Positions 31,069-41,237 of a stretch of 64,000 nt of DNA are shown here, one piece after another. The first letter of the stretch is position 1. Each line of letters starts with the position of its first letter. The notes under the pieces are model-generated. The model saw only the letters and a program-made list of their open reading frames with translations. It ran no database searches and was not told where the DNA came from. A program made the position numbers and the translations under genes. Source of the DNA: Calliopsis andreniformis (Eukaryota; Arthropoda; Insecta; Hymenoptera; Andrenidae); the NCBI RefSeq assembly GCF_051401765.1, contig NW_027480542.1, positions 1,364,001 through 1,428,000 on the forward strand, read 5' to 3'.

Positions 31069-32523
31069 TCATGTGCTACCACATTTTTCTCTCCTCTCCT
31101 CCCTTTCTTCTTTTCCCCCTCTTATTGGTATAAACGATACCCTCGCGACCCCCCCTCCTATTGGGAGCCGCATGTCCCTTTGTTGGAGCGTTCTAAATGT
31201 CCTGGGGCCTACCTCAAAGATGAAATCCCTCCCCCTTCCCAGTGGACCTCCTTCCTTCAGTAGCGTCCAATCTGCCACCCTTATCGCTGGCGTATCGAAC
31301 TTTAATAATCTTGGTATAGATTCTCCTTTCAGTGACTGCAATCCTACAGATGCGATCACTCTCATCCGTCTATTTAACACTTCCGGATCCTCTACCTTTA
31401 GCTCCAATCCGGCTACCCTTTTCCCCTCTCCGGTCAGTTCTCCATATAGCCTTGCCGCTTTTTCGTCCTTACCGTCAATTAATAGGCCCCCATTCATCAG
31501 CCCCGTTCTCTTAATGCCTATCCTCCTGTTCCTCTCCAGGCACTCCAATGCCACAACCGACAGTATTCTATCCATGTCTCCTCTCGACAACTTACTTGCC
31601 GGATACTCCCTAGGCACTACACAAAACTTGATCTTTTTTCTCCTCTCCTCCCTCTCCTTTCCCCTGTTTTCCCCTTCTTCTCCTGTTTTTCCATCCATCC
31701 TTTCTGTTTCCTCCCCTTTCTCTTCTGTTTTCACTCTCTTGATCTTCTTCTCCTCCTCCTCTGCCTTACTTCCCTCTTTTTCCCCCTGAACCTTCCTCTC
31801 CATTTCTTCTCTCTCAGCCTCTGTGCCTGTTGTTGTTATCCCCCTGTCTTCTTTCTCTCTTTCCCTTTCTTCTACCTTTTCTTCTTCCCTCTTTCTGCCC
31901 TCCATTTCTCTATTCTCCTTCCTCTGATCCTTTCTCTCCTCCTTTCTTCCGTTTCCCGCTTCTTCTCTCCCTCTTTTCTTCTTTTCCCCCTCCTTTTCGT
32001 CCTCTGTCTCATCTATCACCACTATTATCTCCTCTCTAGGTCTCCCATCGTCCCCTCTTATTTCCCATCCCCATTTTCTGTCTCCCCTATTCACACCGAA
32101 AAACGCGTCCATCATCAAGTTCCTTCCTACTGTTTTCTTCTTCTCCACCTTCTCCTTTCTCTTTCCCTTTACCTCGCTGCTCTTGGGAGGGAGCAATATT
32201 TTTCCTTCCACCAGTTCTCTTATTAATGCCTGCCTCGACGTTGATGGTTTGGGTTCCTCTTTTTCTTTTTCTTTAAGCTCTGTAAGCTCTTTTCCTCCTT
32301 CCCATACCTCCACCGATCTTATCCTCGGCCCTCCTTTCGTCTCTTCCTTCGCTCTACTCTCCTCCCAATTCTGCTGCCTCTTTGCCTCCTCCTCCTGTTT
32401 CTGTTCCTCCATCTCTATTTCTCTCATTAATTCCTCCTCCTCCTCCTTTCCTATATCCATCTCCTCCTCCATGTATTTTCCTTCCTCTACCTGCAGGATG
32501 CATTCGTCCGATTCGAATTCCAT
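31069..32523 (-). CDS. LINE ORF B, copy D (484 aa), charged protein with conserved C-terminal domain
   Basis: Uninterrupted. The N-terminal 60 residues are acidic (EEEMDIGKEEEEELMREIE). A middle section of about 180 residues is Lys/Glu repeat-like, probably disordered or helical. The last 180 residues are conserved among copies D, G and E: KFCVVPREYPASKL, IKRTGLMNGGLLIDGKD, KVEDPEVLNRRMRVIASVGLQ, KEGGPLGRGRDFIFEVGPRTF, RDMRLPIGG. No zinc knuckle or RRM signature is evident. It sits where a LINE Gag-like ORF1 is expected and is presumably an RNA-binding structural protein. The ATG (32523) directly follows TTTTAG. Confidence 0.8.
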   Translation of the reverse strand: MEFESDECILQVEEGKYMEEEMDIGKEEEEELMREIEMEEQKQEEEAKRQQNWEESRAKEETKGGPRIRSVEVWEGGKELTELKEKEKEEPKPSTSRQALIRELVEGKILLPPKSSEVKGKRKEKVEKKKTVGRNLMMDAFFGVNRGDRKWGWEIRGDDGRPREEIIVVIDETEDEKEGEKKKRGREEAGNGRKEERKDQRKENREMEGRKREEEKVEEREREKEDRGITTTGTEAEREEMERKVQGEKEGSKAEEEEKKIKRVKTEEKGEETERMDGKTGEEGENRGKEREERRKKIKFCVVPREYPASKLSRGDMDRILSVVALECLERNRRIGIKRTGLMNGGLLIDGKDEKAARLYGELTGEGKRVAGLELKVEDPEVLNRRMRVIASVGLQSLKGESIPRLLKFDTPAIRVADWTLLKEGGPLGRGRDFIFEVGPRTFRTLQQRDMRLPIGGGVARVSFIPIRGGKEEREERREKCGST

Positions 32524-33052
32524 CTAAAATGAGAAATCCTTGTAATAAGAGCTTATTCTATTCGCCTCATTCTTCGTGTTCCCCTTCCCCCATGCATTCC
32601 CCTGTGATACCTAATACCTCCCGTCCCTTCACCATCTTACCATGCATTCTTCTTTACTCACATTCCCTCATCCCCCCTTCTTTTCTTTTCCCCGTTCTTT
32701 CCCCTCCCCTTTTTTTTTTTTTTACCCTTACCGTTTGTTTGTTCGTCCATTTGTTCCCCCCCCCCTCCTCTCTTTTTTTTTTTTTTACTTTGTTACTATA
32801 TCGTGTAATTATTTGTACATAGGTTTGTTATATCATTTACTACTACTCTTATTGTTATTATTATTTTTATTTTATTCTATTTCATTTTATTTTATTTTTA
32901 TTTTATTATTATTTAATTTTTTTTTCTTAATACTATTATTATTATTACTATTACTATTATTATTACTATTGCTCCTATTGTTTCCCTATTTCTATTCCTT
33001 GTTTCCTAATTCGTTCTTGCTAAGGCTAACTAACTCCTTTTTCTTTTATTCC
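32524..33052 (-). other. ORF A to ORF B spacer of LINE copy D
   Basis: 529 bp of T/C-rich simple sequence on + with TTATTA tracts (about 32930-32971). On -, GTAAAAAA runs lie near 32725 and 32790; the spacer ends in TTTTAG immediately before the ORF B ATG. No gene. Confidence 0.55.
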
Positions 33053-34603
33053 CTATTGGTGGTTGCATTTTTCGGTTCTTTCTGTCTTCTCCTCCTTCTT
33101 CTCGTATATTCTTTTCCTCCTTTTTCCCAGGATCGGTGATTCTTCCATCCTTTCGTCCTCTGCTACTACTTCCTTCTTTTCCTCCTCTTTGTCCCCTTCC
33201 TCTTCCGTCATTTCTCCAAAGAGTTCTCTTTCCAATCTCTTCCTATCTTTCTCCCTGTTTTCCTCCTCTTCTTCCCCCTCTGTCACTTCTCCAAATAATT
33301 CCTTCTCCAATTCTTTCCTTTCTTCTCTTGTCCTTTTCTTCCCCACTCTCCTCCTTGCCTCTCGCTTCTGTTGCTGCCCGCTTCCCTTGTTCATCCTTTC
33401 TGCCTCCCCATTTCCTCCTTCTGTTCCCTCTGCTTTAGTCTCCTTCTTGTTCACCTTCTCGTCACATCTCCTTGCTACTATTACCACTTCTCTGTTTAGT
33501 TTTATTCCTTCCTCCCTTATTTCATTCTCCTCTCCTTTCTTTCTTATCTTCCCCTCTTCTCCCTTCAATCCCCACTCAAATGTGATATTTGGGTAGATCC
33601 TCTTCAGGCTCTTCAGTACCGATCTCCTCCCTGTTCCATCTTTTCTCTCCTTGTCCTCCTTCCCGAATACCCTCTCCCGGACATCCTTCCTCTTCCCTTC
33701 TCCTTCTGCCTTATCTTGTGGCCTAATTTCCGACTCTTCCTTGTCTGCATAGCTCCTCCCCAGCCATTCTCTCACCTTGCGCCTTTGTTCCTCGCTTGTG
33801 ATCCCTACTTCCCTGTTCTCCCATCTTGACGTAACCGGTCCTCCCAGTTCCTTTTCTAGTTCCTTTTCTCCTTTTAGTTCTTTTAACTCCTTTGATTCCC
33901 TTGATTCCTTTACCCTCTTTGTCTCCTCTAATCTCTTCCCCTTTTCTCTGCTTACCTCTCCCTTTCCCTCTTTCATCTCGCTTTTCTCCATCCTCTTCTT
34001 TTCTGCTCCTTTCTCTGTTCTTTCCTGTCTCCTCTTCATTTCCATTTCCTTCAGTTGTTGATGTTTTGCTTTTCTCTGTGCTTCTCCTTTTGTTCCCCAG
34101 TCTGACATTTGCCTCCATCTCTCCTCTTCTCCCGGCGATATCCTTGAGAAATCGCTGCCCTCCTCTGACTTTGTCAGATCCACCGGTTCTCCCAATATCT
34201 TCCCTTCCAAACTTCCTCTTGCTTCTTCTCTTTCCCTATTTTTGACCACTGTCCTCGCCTTCTCCCATACCTCCCTGAACCTTTCTCCAAATTCCCTTCG
34301 GCTTCCTATTCTCCTCCTTGCTTCTTCCTTTCTTTCCCCTCTTTTCACTCCTCCTTCCTCCGCTCCCTTCCTGCATTCCTCTTCTGTCTGCGTCCCCATG
34401 TCTGCCTGTGTTATTTTCTTTTTATCCTTCCTCCTGATGGCCTCCATCAGTCGGTCATTACTCCTTATCTCCTCCGCGGCTGCATCCACATCTATTTCCA
34501 CTAGCAATCTGATCGCTTTTATTAGTCTTTGTTTTGTTTTCCTTCTCAGTCCTACCTCCATTTGTCCTTGATTTCCCAGTTGCCTCATCGGTTCTTTCTC
34601 CAT
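33053..34603 (-). CDS. LINE ORF A, copy D (516 aa), Lys/Glu-rich protein of unknown function
   Basis: I choose ATG 34603 because the equivalent protein of copy G starts at the same point (MEKG versus MEKE), although the frame opens at 34723. Residues 10-60 hold a conserved helix (RRKTKQRLIKAIRLLVEIDV, AAAEEI). Much of the rest is Glu/Lys/Arg-rich. A second conserved patch is IYPNITFEWG followed by EVVIVARRCDE. Toward the C-terminus KELFGE-type segments occur twice (EKELFGEVTE, ERELFGEMTE), then SPILGKRRKRIY. No known domain is recognisable. A second charged ORF upstream of the Gag-like ORF is unusual for this LINE group. TTCTAG precedes A-ATG. Confidence 0.7.
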   Translation of the reverse strand: MEKEPMRQLGNQGQMEVGLRRKTKQRLIKAIRLLVEIDVDAAAEEIRSNDRLMEAIRRKDKKKITQADMGTQTEEECRKGAEEGGVKRGERKEEARRRIGSRREFGERFREVWEKARTVVKNREREEARGSLEGKILGEPVDLTKSEEGSDFSRISPGEEERWRQMSDWGTKGEAQRKAKHQQLKEMEMKRRQERTEKGAEKKRMEKSEMKEGKGEVSREKGKRLEETKRVKESRESKELKELKGEKELEKELGGPVTSRWENREVGITSEEQRRKVREWLGRSYADKEESEIRPQDKAEGEGKRKDVRERVFGKEDKERKDGTGRRSVLKSLKRIYPNITFEWGLKGEEGKIRKKGEENEIREEGIKLNREVVIVARRCDEKVNKKETKAEGTEGGNGEAERMNKGSGQQQKREARRRVGKKRTREERKELEKELFGEVTEGEEEEENREKDRKRLERELFGEMTEEEGDKEEEKKEVVAEDERMEESPILGKRRKRIYEKKEEKTERTEKCNHQ

Positions 34604-37582
34604 TCTAGAACTAAATATAGACATTCCAAACTGTCCTATCCTAGCCCCCCCCCCCCCCCCCCCCTCCTCTCTCTGCACACATTCATGCTTCTTATATATA
34701 TATTTATTATTATATTCATTCATTCTATTGTGTCTTATACTATTCCATTTCCTTACCCATGCTACTCACTCTCTGCTATTTCTCCTCTTCCTCTTCATTC
34801 TTCCTCTTTTTCTCTCATTCACTTCATGCACATACCACCACCACCTTTGTTCATCATCACTAATTACTTGTTTCACTATCCCACCACTCACTCCTGATGC
34901 ACTTCCTCCGCCGTGTCCGCTGGCAGAGGCTGTCCGTCGTGCCCCCTCCCCGACGAACTCCGTCGAGGGTGCGCACGAGCCTCGTTGCCACCCCCGCCGC
35001 TGGAGCCGCCATCTTTACGCAAGCCAAAAGGGGCCCGCATTGCCAGGCGATATTTCCGAAGAGATGGAATTTTCCTCGGGGACGTTGCGTCGCCCGAGTG
35101 CCTGTTTAGCAACGCTCTGCCCGAAGTCACACGCCTGGCACGAGAGTCAAGTACACGGCCAACGGTCACCCTTTGTCTTCGAGGCGAAAGAAGTGTAAGG
35201 AAAATAGAGATTGTAAATTTCGAGTTGCACGCACGTGTTCGGCCCTGCGGCCATCTGCGAGTCATCACGACGATTTTACGGCCACGGTTCTTTGTCTACG
35301 CTTTCCCTCGAGTACCCTTCAGTGTTTTGTATTTTTTTTTCAACTTTCCCGTTACACGTGTTTTCCCCGTTATTGTCCCTAATTCGCATCTGGCTGGCAA
35401 AAGTTTACCGCTTCGCGCGGTTCGAACTATCCTCCGAGATTCTCTTACCCACTTTTCCCCCAGCGGTGAGGTGTAAGTGATTTTTCGAGATTCTCTCATC
35501 CGCTTTAACGCAATTTCAGCTATTAATTGTGTCTAAAAATTTCCCCGCGCTACCTCGGGCGGTGATGCTCGCTCCACTCACCGCCCCCGCGATCCCCCGT
35601 TTGACCCTAGCGCGACACCGCGCGCTGGATGGGGGTGGGAAATCGCCTGCGCGCGAAGGCGGCCGACCGGCCTAGTCACGTTCTAATATTTTCGCCGCCG
35701 GTGCGCACGGTCACCCATCCTAAGACGGCGCCGCAGGCCCGACTGCTTAACTTGGCTTTGCTTTTCAGCCTCCTCCGAGCCGTTCGTCTACTCCCGGCCC
35801 CTCTCTTTCCCTACCTCCGCCGGTCGATCACCTTCGCCGCCGCGCGTTCTGTTTGTACCGAGTTTCCGAACTTCCCCGAACGGGCCCGACTGAGCGGGCG
35901 AGCAAGGCGAGTCCGCGAACAGAGTTTTACCGCTCGCGGCCGAATCTACTCCGCGCTGTCCGTACAAGGTATCGCTCGTTCTCCTGGCGGCGGCGCCTCC
36001 GTCGCTGTCCCGCGCCACGGGCCTACCGCGCCTCCTCTCGACTAGTCGCGCAACCCGTCACCGCGTCTCGTCTCTACGTCCACCACGGCGGTGGTTCCCT
36101 GTCCCCGATCGTGCGCCCGTGCGCCTCTCTACCTCGAATCGTGGTTGTTACTATTGTTGCTGCTGGTGCTGTTGGTGCGCTCCCGCCGCGGCACTGAAGG
36201 TGACCGCGGTGCACGCAGAGTCAGCGCACCGACACGGATGAGAGTTCTTTTTAAAATGTGACGCGCCTCCGCGGCCTCTCCCGCGCTAGCACGCGAGTGC
36301 GTGCCGGCGTGCGAGTTTGTGCAAGATATTATTTCCAACTCCGTGTCGGCGCGCCCGCCTCGTTACCAGCGCTTACTACCCGTCTACCTGCGCTACTCTA
36401 TTGTTCCGGTTTAATGGATATTTCTTTTTTCTACCTCTACCGTCGAGCGTGTTTCCCGTTGCTCGTCTTTTACTTGTTTATTGCCGGTTCGTGAAGCTAG
36501 TCGTGAAGTTAAACTGTAAACACCCGCCCGTCGTGCATTTATTTGTTTGTGTCGCCTCGCTCCCCCGACCGCCCGACCCGCTCGAGCGTTTTGGAACTTT
36601 CGAATTCTCGAATTACATCGCTTCGTCGCGGTTGACTCGCGCCTGTTGGTTTCGTTCGCGTCGTCCGATCCTTTCGAATGCTTCTAATATTATTATCGCT
36701 CGCTACCGATATTATTTTTCGTTGTGTATATTTCCCTAACTCGCGCCTCTCGCCATCGCCTCATCTCTCTCTCTCTCTCCCTTCCTGCCTCGCGGTCAGC
36801 TCGCGTTTACTAATTTTCGCCGGTTTGGAATTTTCCCCTACTCTGCGCCACCCTTCGCGGCCCCTCGCGGATATTAATTCCCTCGCTACCTTCGCGCCGC
36901 GCGTCCCCTCTAAGAATTTACTCGGTCTCGCGACGACCCGCGGCTGTTAGTTTTCCGGCGCGCCGAGACAGTCCGCTGCCTCCCGCCCCTCCCCTCCCCG
37001 CGAACTCGCGCCCGCGCCTGCATGTGCAATCACTAGCGTGTTCTGTTGTATAAACCACGCGTGTACGACGGGTCAGAGAAAAGACCTACTCGTCGGTATC
37101 TCTCCGACAACATGGTGCAGCTCCCCTCACCCTTCCCCTTCGACTCGAACTAGAACTCTCTCTCGTCGCGTGCATCCTTTCTCTCGTAATCTACCCCGTC
37201 ATGCAGCAACCTCTCTGTACGTGCTCTCCCGCCTCTCGACCTTGTCTCGACATCGTGTTCCCCGGCAAGAGTTGTGTGCACGAATCTACCCTGAGGCGCG
37301 AGGGGCCCGCCGCCCCCCGCCCTCGCAACCCTCCCTGCTCGTCGGCTGAGCCCCCGGTTCTCGGCTCGTTCCTCCGCCGGCTGACTCTATCTCTCTACTC
37401 GCGCCCCGATCAACGGCCCTCAGGGTGAGGAGGTGGGCAACGCTACTACTCGCATGCCTCTCGGTAGCAACGTGAAACAGCCACCCTCGGCCTCCTCCCC
37501 CTCGGGAACTCTACCTCGTGCTTCTATCGCCCGGCCCCTCTGCAGTCCGTAGATCCAAGTGATCCCAACTCTCATCACTGAG
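34604..37582 (-). other. GC-rich 5' region of LINE copy D
   Basis: Nearly 3 kb without a convincing frame. The first 300 bp upstream of ORF A are T/C-rich with a C-run near 34647-34665; from about 34900 GC rises sharply. The last 370 bp (about 37210-37580) resemble copy G at about 50440-50720 (shared TGTACGTGCTCTC, GCTGACTCTA, CGATCAACGGCCCTCAG). One CTACTCGTCGG...CCGACAACATG motif is at 37085-37115. It probably contains the promoter. Confidence 0.55.
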
Positions 37583-37591
37583 TAACCCAGA

Positions 37592-37593
<2 letters not shown>
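37583..37593 (+). repeat. Single telomeric unit between copy D and element T2
   Basis: TAACCCAGACC followed directly by the T41 run of T2. With GAG before it, this is the left half of a 14-bp target duplication (37580-37593 and 44699-44712). Confidence 0.85.
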
Positions 37594-37635
<42 letters not shown>

Positions 37636-37636
<1 letters not shown>

Positions 37637-37719
37637 GTGGAGAAATCCTCATAGGACACCCCGAACCCCTTGGGGGGGGCTCGGGGTAGTGTCGGACTCT
37701 TACCGACTAAAACTCCACG
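37636..37719 (-). promoter_or_regulatory. Structured 3' UTR terminus of element T2
   Basis: Same fold and sequence as at 2449-2532: outer CGTGGAG/CTCCACG, inner GTCGG/CCGAC, two bases from the poly(A) tail. Confidence 0.7.
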
Positions 37720-38046
37720 GTGGCCAACCTAAGGCGTTTCGGGGGGTACTGGGAACTCCGAAGAACACTTCCAGTACCCCCCTAGCCGTGCCGGAGCGCA
37801 TCCCGGGAGGGGTATATTCCCCTCCTCGCGGCACATCTAACTTCTACGACATGTAGTGGCCACACTACATGCCGTCGCCCCCCCAGGATCGCTGTGCAAT
37901 GGCGACTTGGGCCCCAACCCGAGCCGTCTGCGACCCCCGCAATGCCCCGCAGCCGACCAGACCCTCGGGGGCCTGTGGCCCCGTCAGTGGGTCTGATCGG
38001 CGTCGAGCCATTGCTCCCCCCACCCGAGAACCGTGTCCAGGGGTCC

Positions 38047-41000
38047 TTACTGGGCCGGGGCGGGCGGAGATCTTTGTCTCGCCCGCGGCCCGGCCCTAGC
38101 TCTCCCCCTGCGGGCGGGATGGGAGTGTCGCTCCCTCTCCCGCTCCGCGGCCTCCTTCTGCAGCATAACTTGCTCGCAGAAGGAGGCCACTGCTTTCCAC
38201 GGCCTCTCGCCGGTCACCATAGCCGCGACTATGGCTTCCGGCGAGAGGTCGTGTCCCACCTCTTGTGTCAGGACACGGCGCTCTTCTGCCCACGCCGGAC
38301 ATATTTCCAGCGTGTGCTGCGCCGTGTCCCGCACGTCCCCACAATGGTGGCATGTCGCCGTCGCCTCCCTTCCTATACGACACAGGTACTCCCCGAAGCA
38401 ACCGTGTCCGGAGAGCACCTGCGTCACGCGGTAGGTGAGCCTGCCGAATGCTCTGTCCCGCCACCGATCAAAGTGTGGCAGGACAGCCCCGACGGCCCTT
38501 TTGGAGGTCCGGACAGCTTCCAGCTGCCGGGTCCACTCCTCCATCAGGGCACGCCGGGCTAGACGCCTCGCCTCATGGATCGCCTCTGCCTCTGGCGGTC
38601 TCCCGCTGTCCCGGAGCGCGCGCAGCCGGACGTAGACCGTCCGGTCGTGCTGCGCGAGCAGCTCCAGGGGCGGGAGTCCCGCCAGGGCCGTCGCCGCCTC
38701 GTACGAGATGGTGCGGTACCCTCGGATGACTCTGATGGCCAGCCGCCTGTGTAGGCGTCGCAGCATTAATATGCTGCGTTTGCTGGCCATCAGGTCTGGG
38801 GCCCAGACAGGGGCCCCATAGAGGATCATCGACCGCACCACCCCTACGTAGAGGCGGCGAACGCCTTCCTCAGGTCCCCCCAGGTTTGGAAGGAGGCGGC
38901 CCAACGCGGCCGCCGCTCTCTCCACCCGGGGGACCAGGCGATCCATATGTTCGGCGAAGCGCCATTGGCTGTCGAGGGTCAGGCCCAGATATTTCATCTG
39001 TGCCCTCACCTCGACCAGCGACTCACCCACCCTGATCCGCAAGCCGGGCGGGGGCTCCCCACGGCGAGACCGGTCGTAAAACCAAATGGCCTCGCATTTG
39101 TGGGGAGCCACTTCTAAGCCCAGCTGGCGGATCGAAGCGACGACGACTGCCACCGCCATCTCTGCTAGGCGGATGGCCCTCCCAAAGCCAACCCCCCCGA
39201 CCAGCACTAACGTGTCGTCCGCGTAACACGTCAGGCTGACGTCGGGGGGGAGGCGGGCCCGCAGCACGTAGTCGTACGCGATGATCCATAGCAGGGGGCC
39301 CAGCACGGACCCCTGCGGAACACCGCGCACGACCCTCCTTCGGCTGGTATTTCCATCCCGGCCGGTGTACTGTATCCACCTGTCATTGAGGTAGGACCGG
39401 ACTATCCGTCTCAGGTATGGGGGCACTCGCATATGACGGAGCGCCCCCAGTACCTTGCTCCAGGGAAGGGTGTTAAAGGCGTTGACGATATCCAGTGATA
39501 CCGCCAACGCCACCCCATCCCTGGAGACGGCCTCCTCCGAGAGGGACCTGACGCGCCTAATGGCGTCGATGGTCGAGTGTCCCTCCCGGAAGCCAAACTG
39601 GCTGGAGGCCAATCCCGGTCCCACCGTCGACAGGTGGCTCGAGAGGCGGGCAGCTATGATCGTCTCAAAAAGCTTTCCCGCCTCGTCGAGCAAGCACACC
39701 GGCCTGTAGGCCGAAGGCGCGTCCGCGGGCCGTCCATCCTTTTTAAGGAGGACCATCCGCGCAAGCCTCCATTCCCGAGGGAATTCCCCCAACAGGAGGC
39801 AGCCGCTCAAGAACCGCACGAACCTCGAGCTGAGGACGCCCACTACCCGGGCCAATACGCGGCCGGGTACGCCGTCGGGGCCAGGTGCAACGTTGCGTGA
39901 CCCGCGACGGCGCAGCGCCCCGGCCAACTCCTCGTGAGTCACCCCCATCTCCGCCTCGGACCACTCCACGAGTGGCTCCGAGTTTTCGGAGCGGGTGGTC
40001 TCCTGCTCCCGGTCTATCCCGGGAAACAGGGTCTGAACCACCCGCTCTAGGAGTGGGGGATCCAGGGTCTCCGTTATGGGTGGCGCCCATGGTCGCAATT
40101 TACCCATTACGAGTTTGTATGGGCGCCCCCATGGATCCCTATTTAACCCCACGAGGAGCTCCTTCCATGCCCGGGCTTTGGCGTCCCGGATGGCGCGCTG
40201 GAGTGTTTTGCGCATCGCGCTATACTCCTCATACCAGCGCGCCACCTGCTCGGGTTCGGCGGTTCGTCGTCGGCGGGCGCGGGTGTACCGGCGCCGCGAG
40301 CGGACGCATGCCTTACGCAGGTCGTCCATTTCTCGCGACCACCAGTACGCCGCGCCCGGACGCGAGGGTGGCCCGGCTCTGGGCATGGCGGTGTCGCACA
40401 CCGCCTTTATAGCCCTGTTGAGCCAGGCCATTTCTCCCCCGACGTCGCCGACCGGCCCAGCCGGCGTCTCCGGCCAGGCCGCTACCTGAGCGGCCGCCTC
40501 CAAGAGGCTGTCATCCAGTCTTTTGATGGCCCATCGCGGTGGCGGGCAGGCCTGCCGGCCCCCTTGGCACCGGGGCCCGTCACCCCGGGTGGAGGTCACA
40601 GTGGCGACCCTCACCTCCATGGTTATATAGAGGTGATCGCTGAGGGTCGCCATCTCTGTTGCCACTCTCCACCCGGTCACACGTCGCAGACCGGAGGGGG
40701 TTGCCCACGTCAGGTCTATGATGGACACCCCTCGCGGTCCAACGAACGTGTTCTGCCGGCCCCGGTTAATCAACCGGAGGTCCAGCCCGGCCGCCCAATC
40801 CATGAGGACCTCGCCCCTACGGTTCGTCCTGGGGCTGCCCCATGCTGTAGCATGGGCGTTGAAATCCCCCAGGACGATTACCGGGCGGGGCATGCACCTT
40901 CTGATGCATGCATCTACCCCGCCCAAGTATGCCTCATACGAGGCGAGGTCGGAGTTGGGCGACACGTAGCATCCCACCACCGCGATGTCCGCCCACTGGA

Positions 41001-41235
41001 CCGCCACGCACCCGCCGCCCGTCTCGATGACGGTTGCCGGAGGCGATGCGGGCGGCCAAGACCAGGTAATCGCCACCGAGCCGCATCGACTCCCGACCCA
41101 GTCTGGGAGGTCGGGGATATTGTACGGCTCGGTGACAACGGCCAATCCTATTTTTTGCTCCCGCAGGGTGTGTACCAGGAGATCCTGGGCCCTGCGAGAG
41201 CGCATAATGTTTGCCTGGAGGAGGACAGGCGCCAT
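38047..41235 (-). CDS. LINE ORF2: telomere-targeting endonuclease, RT, zinc knuckle (1062 aa)
   Basis: Complete. APE-type endonuclease, residues 1-230: LLQANIMRSRRAQDLL, TEPYN, YVSPNSD, GDFNAHATAWGS (123-134), SDH (199-201). RT core about 470-740: FREGHSTIDAI, SLDIVNAFN, RGVPQGSVLGPLLW, CYADDTLVLV (YADD about 671-674). The C-terminal finger is CHHCGDVRDTAQHTLEIC. There is no RNase H, as expected for the R1/TRAS group. ATG 41235 lies two bases past the ORF1 stop (TAG 41240-41238), so reinitiation is plausible. The protein should nick the C-rich telomeric strand and reverse-transcribe its own RNA in the nucleus. Confidence 0.95.
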   Translation of the reverse strand: MAPVLLQANIMRSRRAQDLLVHTLREQKIGLAVVTEPYNIPDLPDWVGSRCGSVAITWSWPPASPPATVIETGGGCVAVQWADIAVVGCYVSPNSDLASYEAYLGGVDACIRRCMPRPVIVLGDFNAHATAWGSPRTNRRGEVLMDWAAGLDLRLINRGRQNTFVGPRGVSIIDLTWATPSGLRRVTGWRVATEMATLSDHLYITMEVRVATVTSTRGDGPRCQGGRQACPPPRWAIKRLDDSLLEAAAQVAAWPETPAGPVGDVGGEMAWLNRAIKAVCDTAMPRAGPPSRPGAAYWWSREMDDLRKACVRSRRRYTRARRRRTAEPEQVARWYEEYSAMRKTLQRAIRDAKARAWKELLVGLNRDPWGRPYKLVMGKLRPWAPPITETLDPPLLERVVQTLFPGIDREQETTRSENSEPLVEWSEAEMGVTHEELAGALRRRGSRNVAPGPDGVPGRVLARVVGVLSSRFVRFLSGCLLLGEFPREWRLARMVLLKKDGRPADAPSAYRPVCLLDEAGKLFETIIAARLSSHLSTVGPGLASSQFGFREGHSTIDAIRRVRSLSEEAVSRDGVALAVSLDIVNAFNTLPWSKVLGALRHMRVPPYLRRIVRSYLNDRWIQYTGRDGNTSRRRVVRGVPQGSVLGPLLWIIAYDYVLRARLPPDVSLTCYADDTLVLVGGVGFGRAIRLAEMAVAVVVASIRQLGLEVAPHKCEAIWFYDRSRRGEPPPGLRIRVGESLVEVRAQMKYLGLTLDSQWRFAEHMDRLVPRVERAAAALGRLLPNLGGPEEGVRRLYVGVVRSMILYGAPVWAPDLMASKRSILMLRRLHRRLAIRVIRGYRTISYEAATALAGLPPLELLAQHDRTVYVRLRALRDSGRPPEAEAIHEARRLARRALMEEWTRQLEAVRTSKRAVGAVLPHFDRWRDRAFGRLTYRVTQVLSGHGCFGEYLCRIGREATATCHHCGDVRDTAQHTLEICPAWAEERRVLTQEVGHDLSPEAIVAAMVTGERPWKAVASFCEQVMLQKEAAERERERHSHPARRGRARAGPRARQRSPPAPAQ

Positions 41236-41237
41236 TT

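Larger units (their letters stand above)
20064..37582 (-). mobile_element. LOA-like three-ORF LINE, copy D, interrupted by Gypsy
   Basis: The 3' end is a T10 run at 20064-20073; copy F joins a T-run at the same sequence, CAAGGT, which fixes the 3' boundary. Going 5' on -: 3' UTR of 2 kb, ORF C (endonuclease-RT-RNase H), spacer, ORF B, spacer, ORF A, then a 3-kb GC-rich 5' region ending against a telomeric unit at 37582. Gypsy (25803-30617 plus a CCTT duplication) sits in the B-C spacer. Without it the element is about 12.7 kb, long for a LINE. A nonsense codon splits ORF C, and the nuclease carries a substitution at a catalytic Asp, so this copy is dead. Confidence 0.8.
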
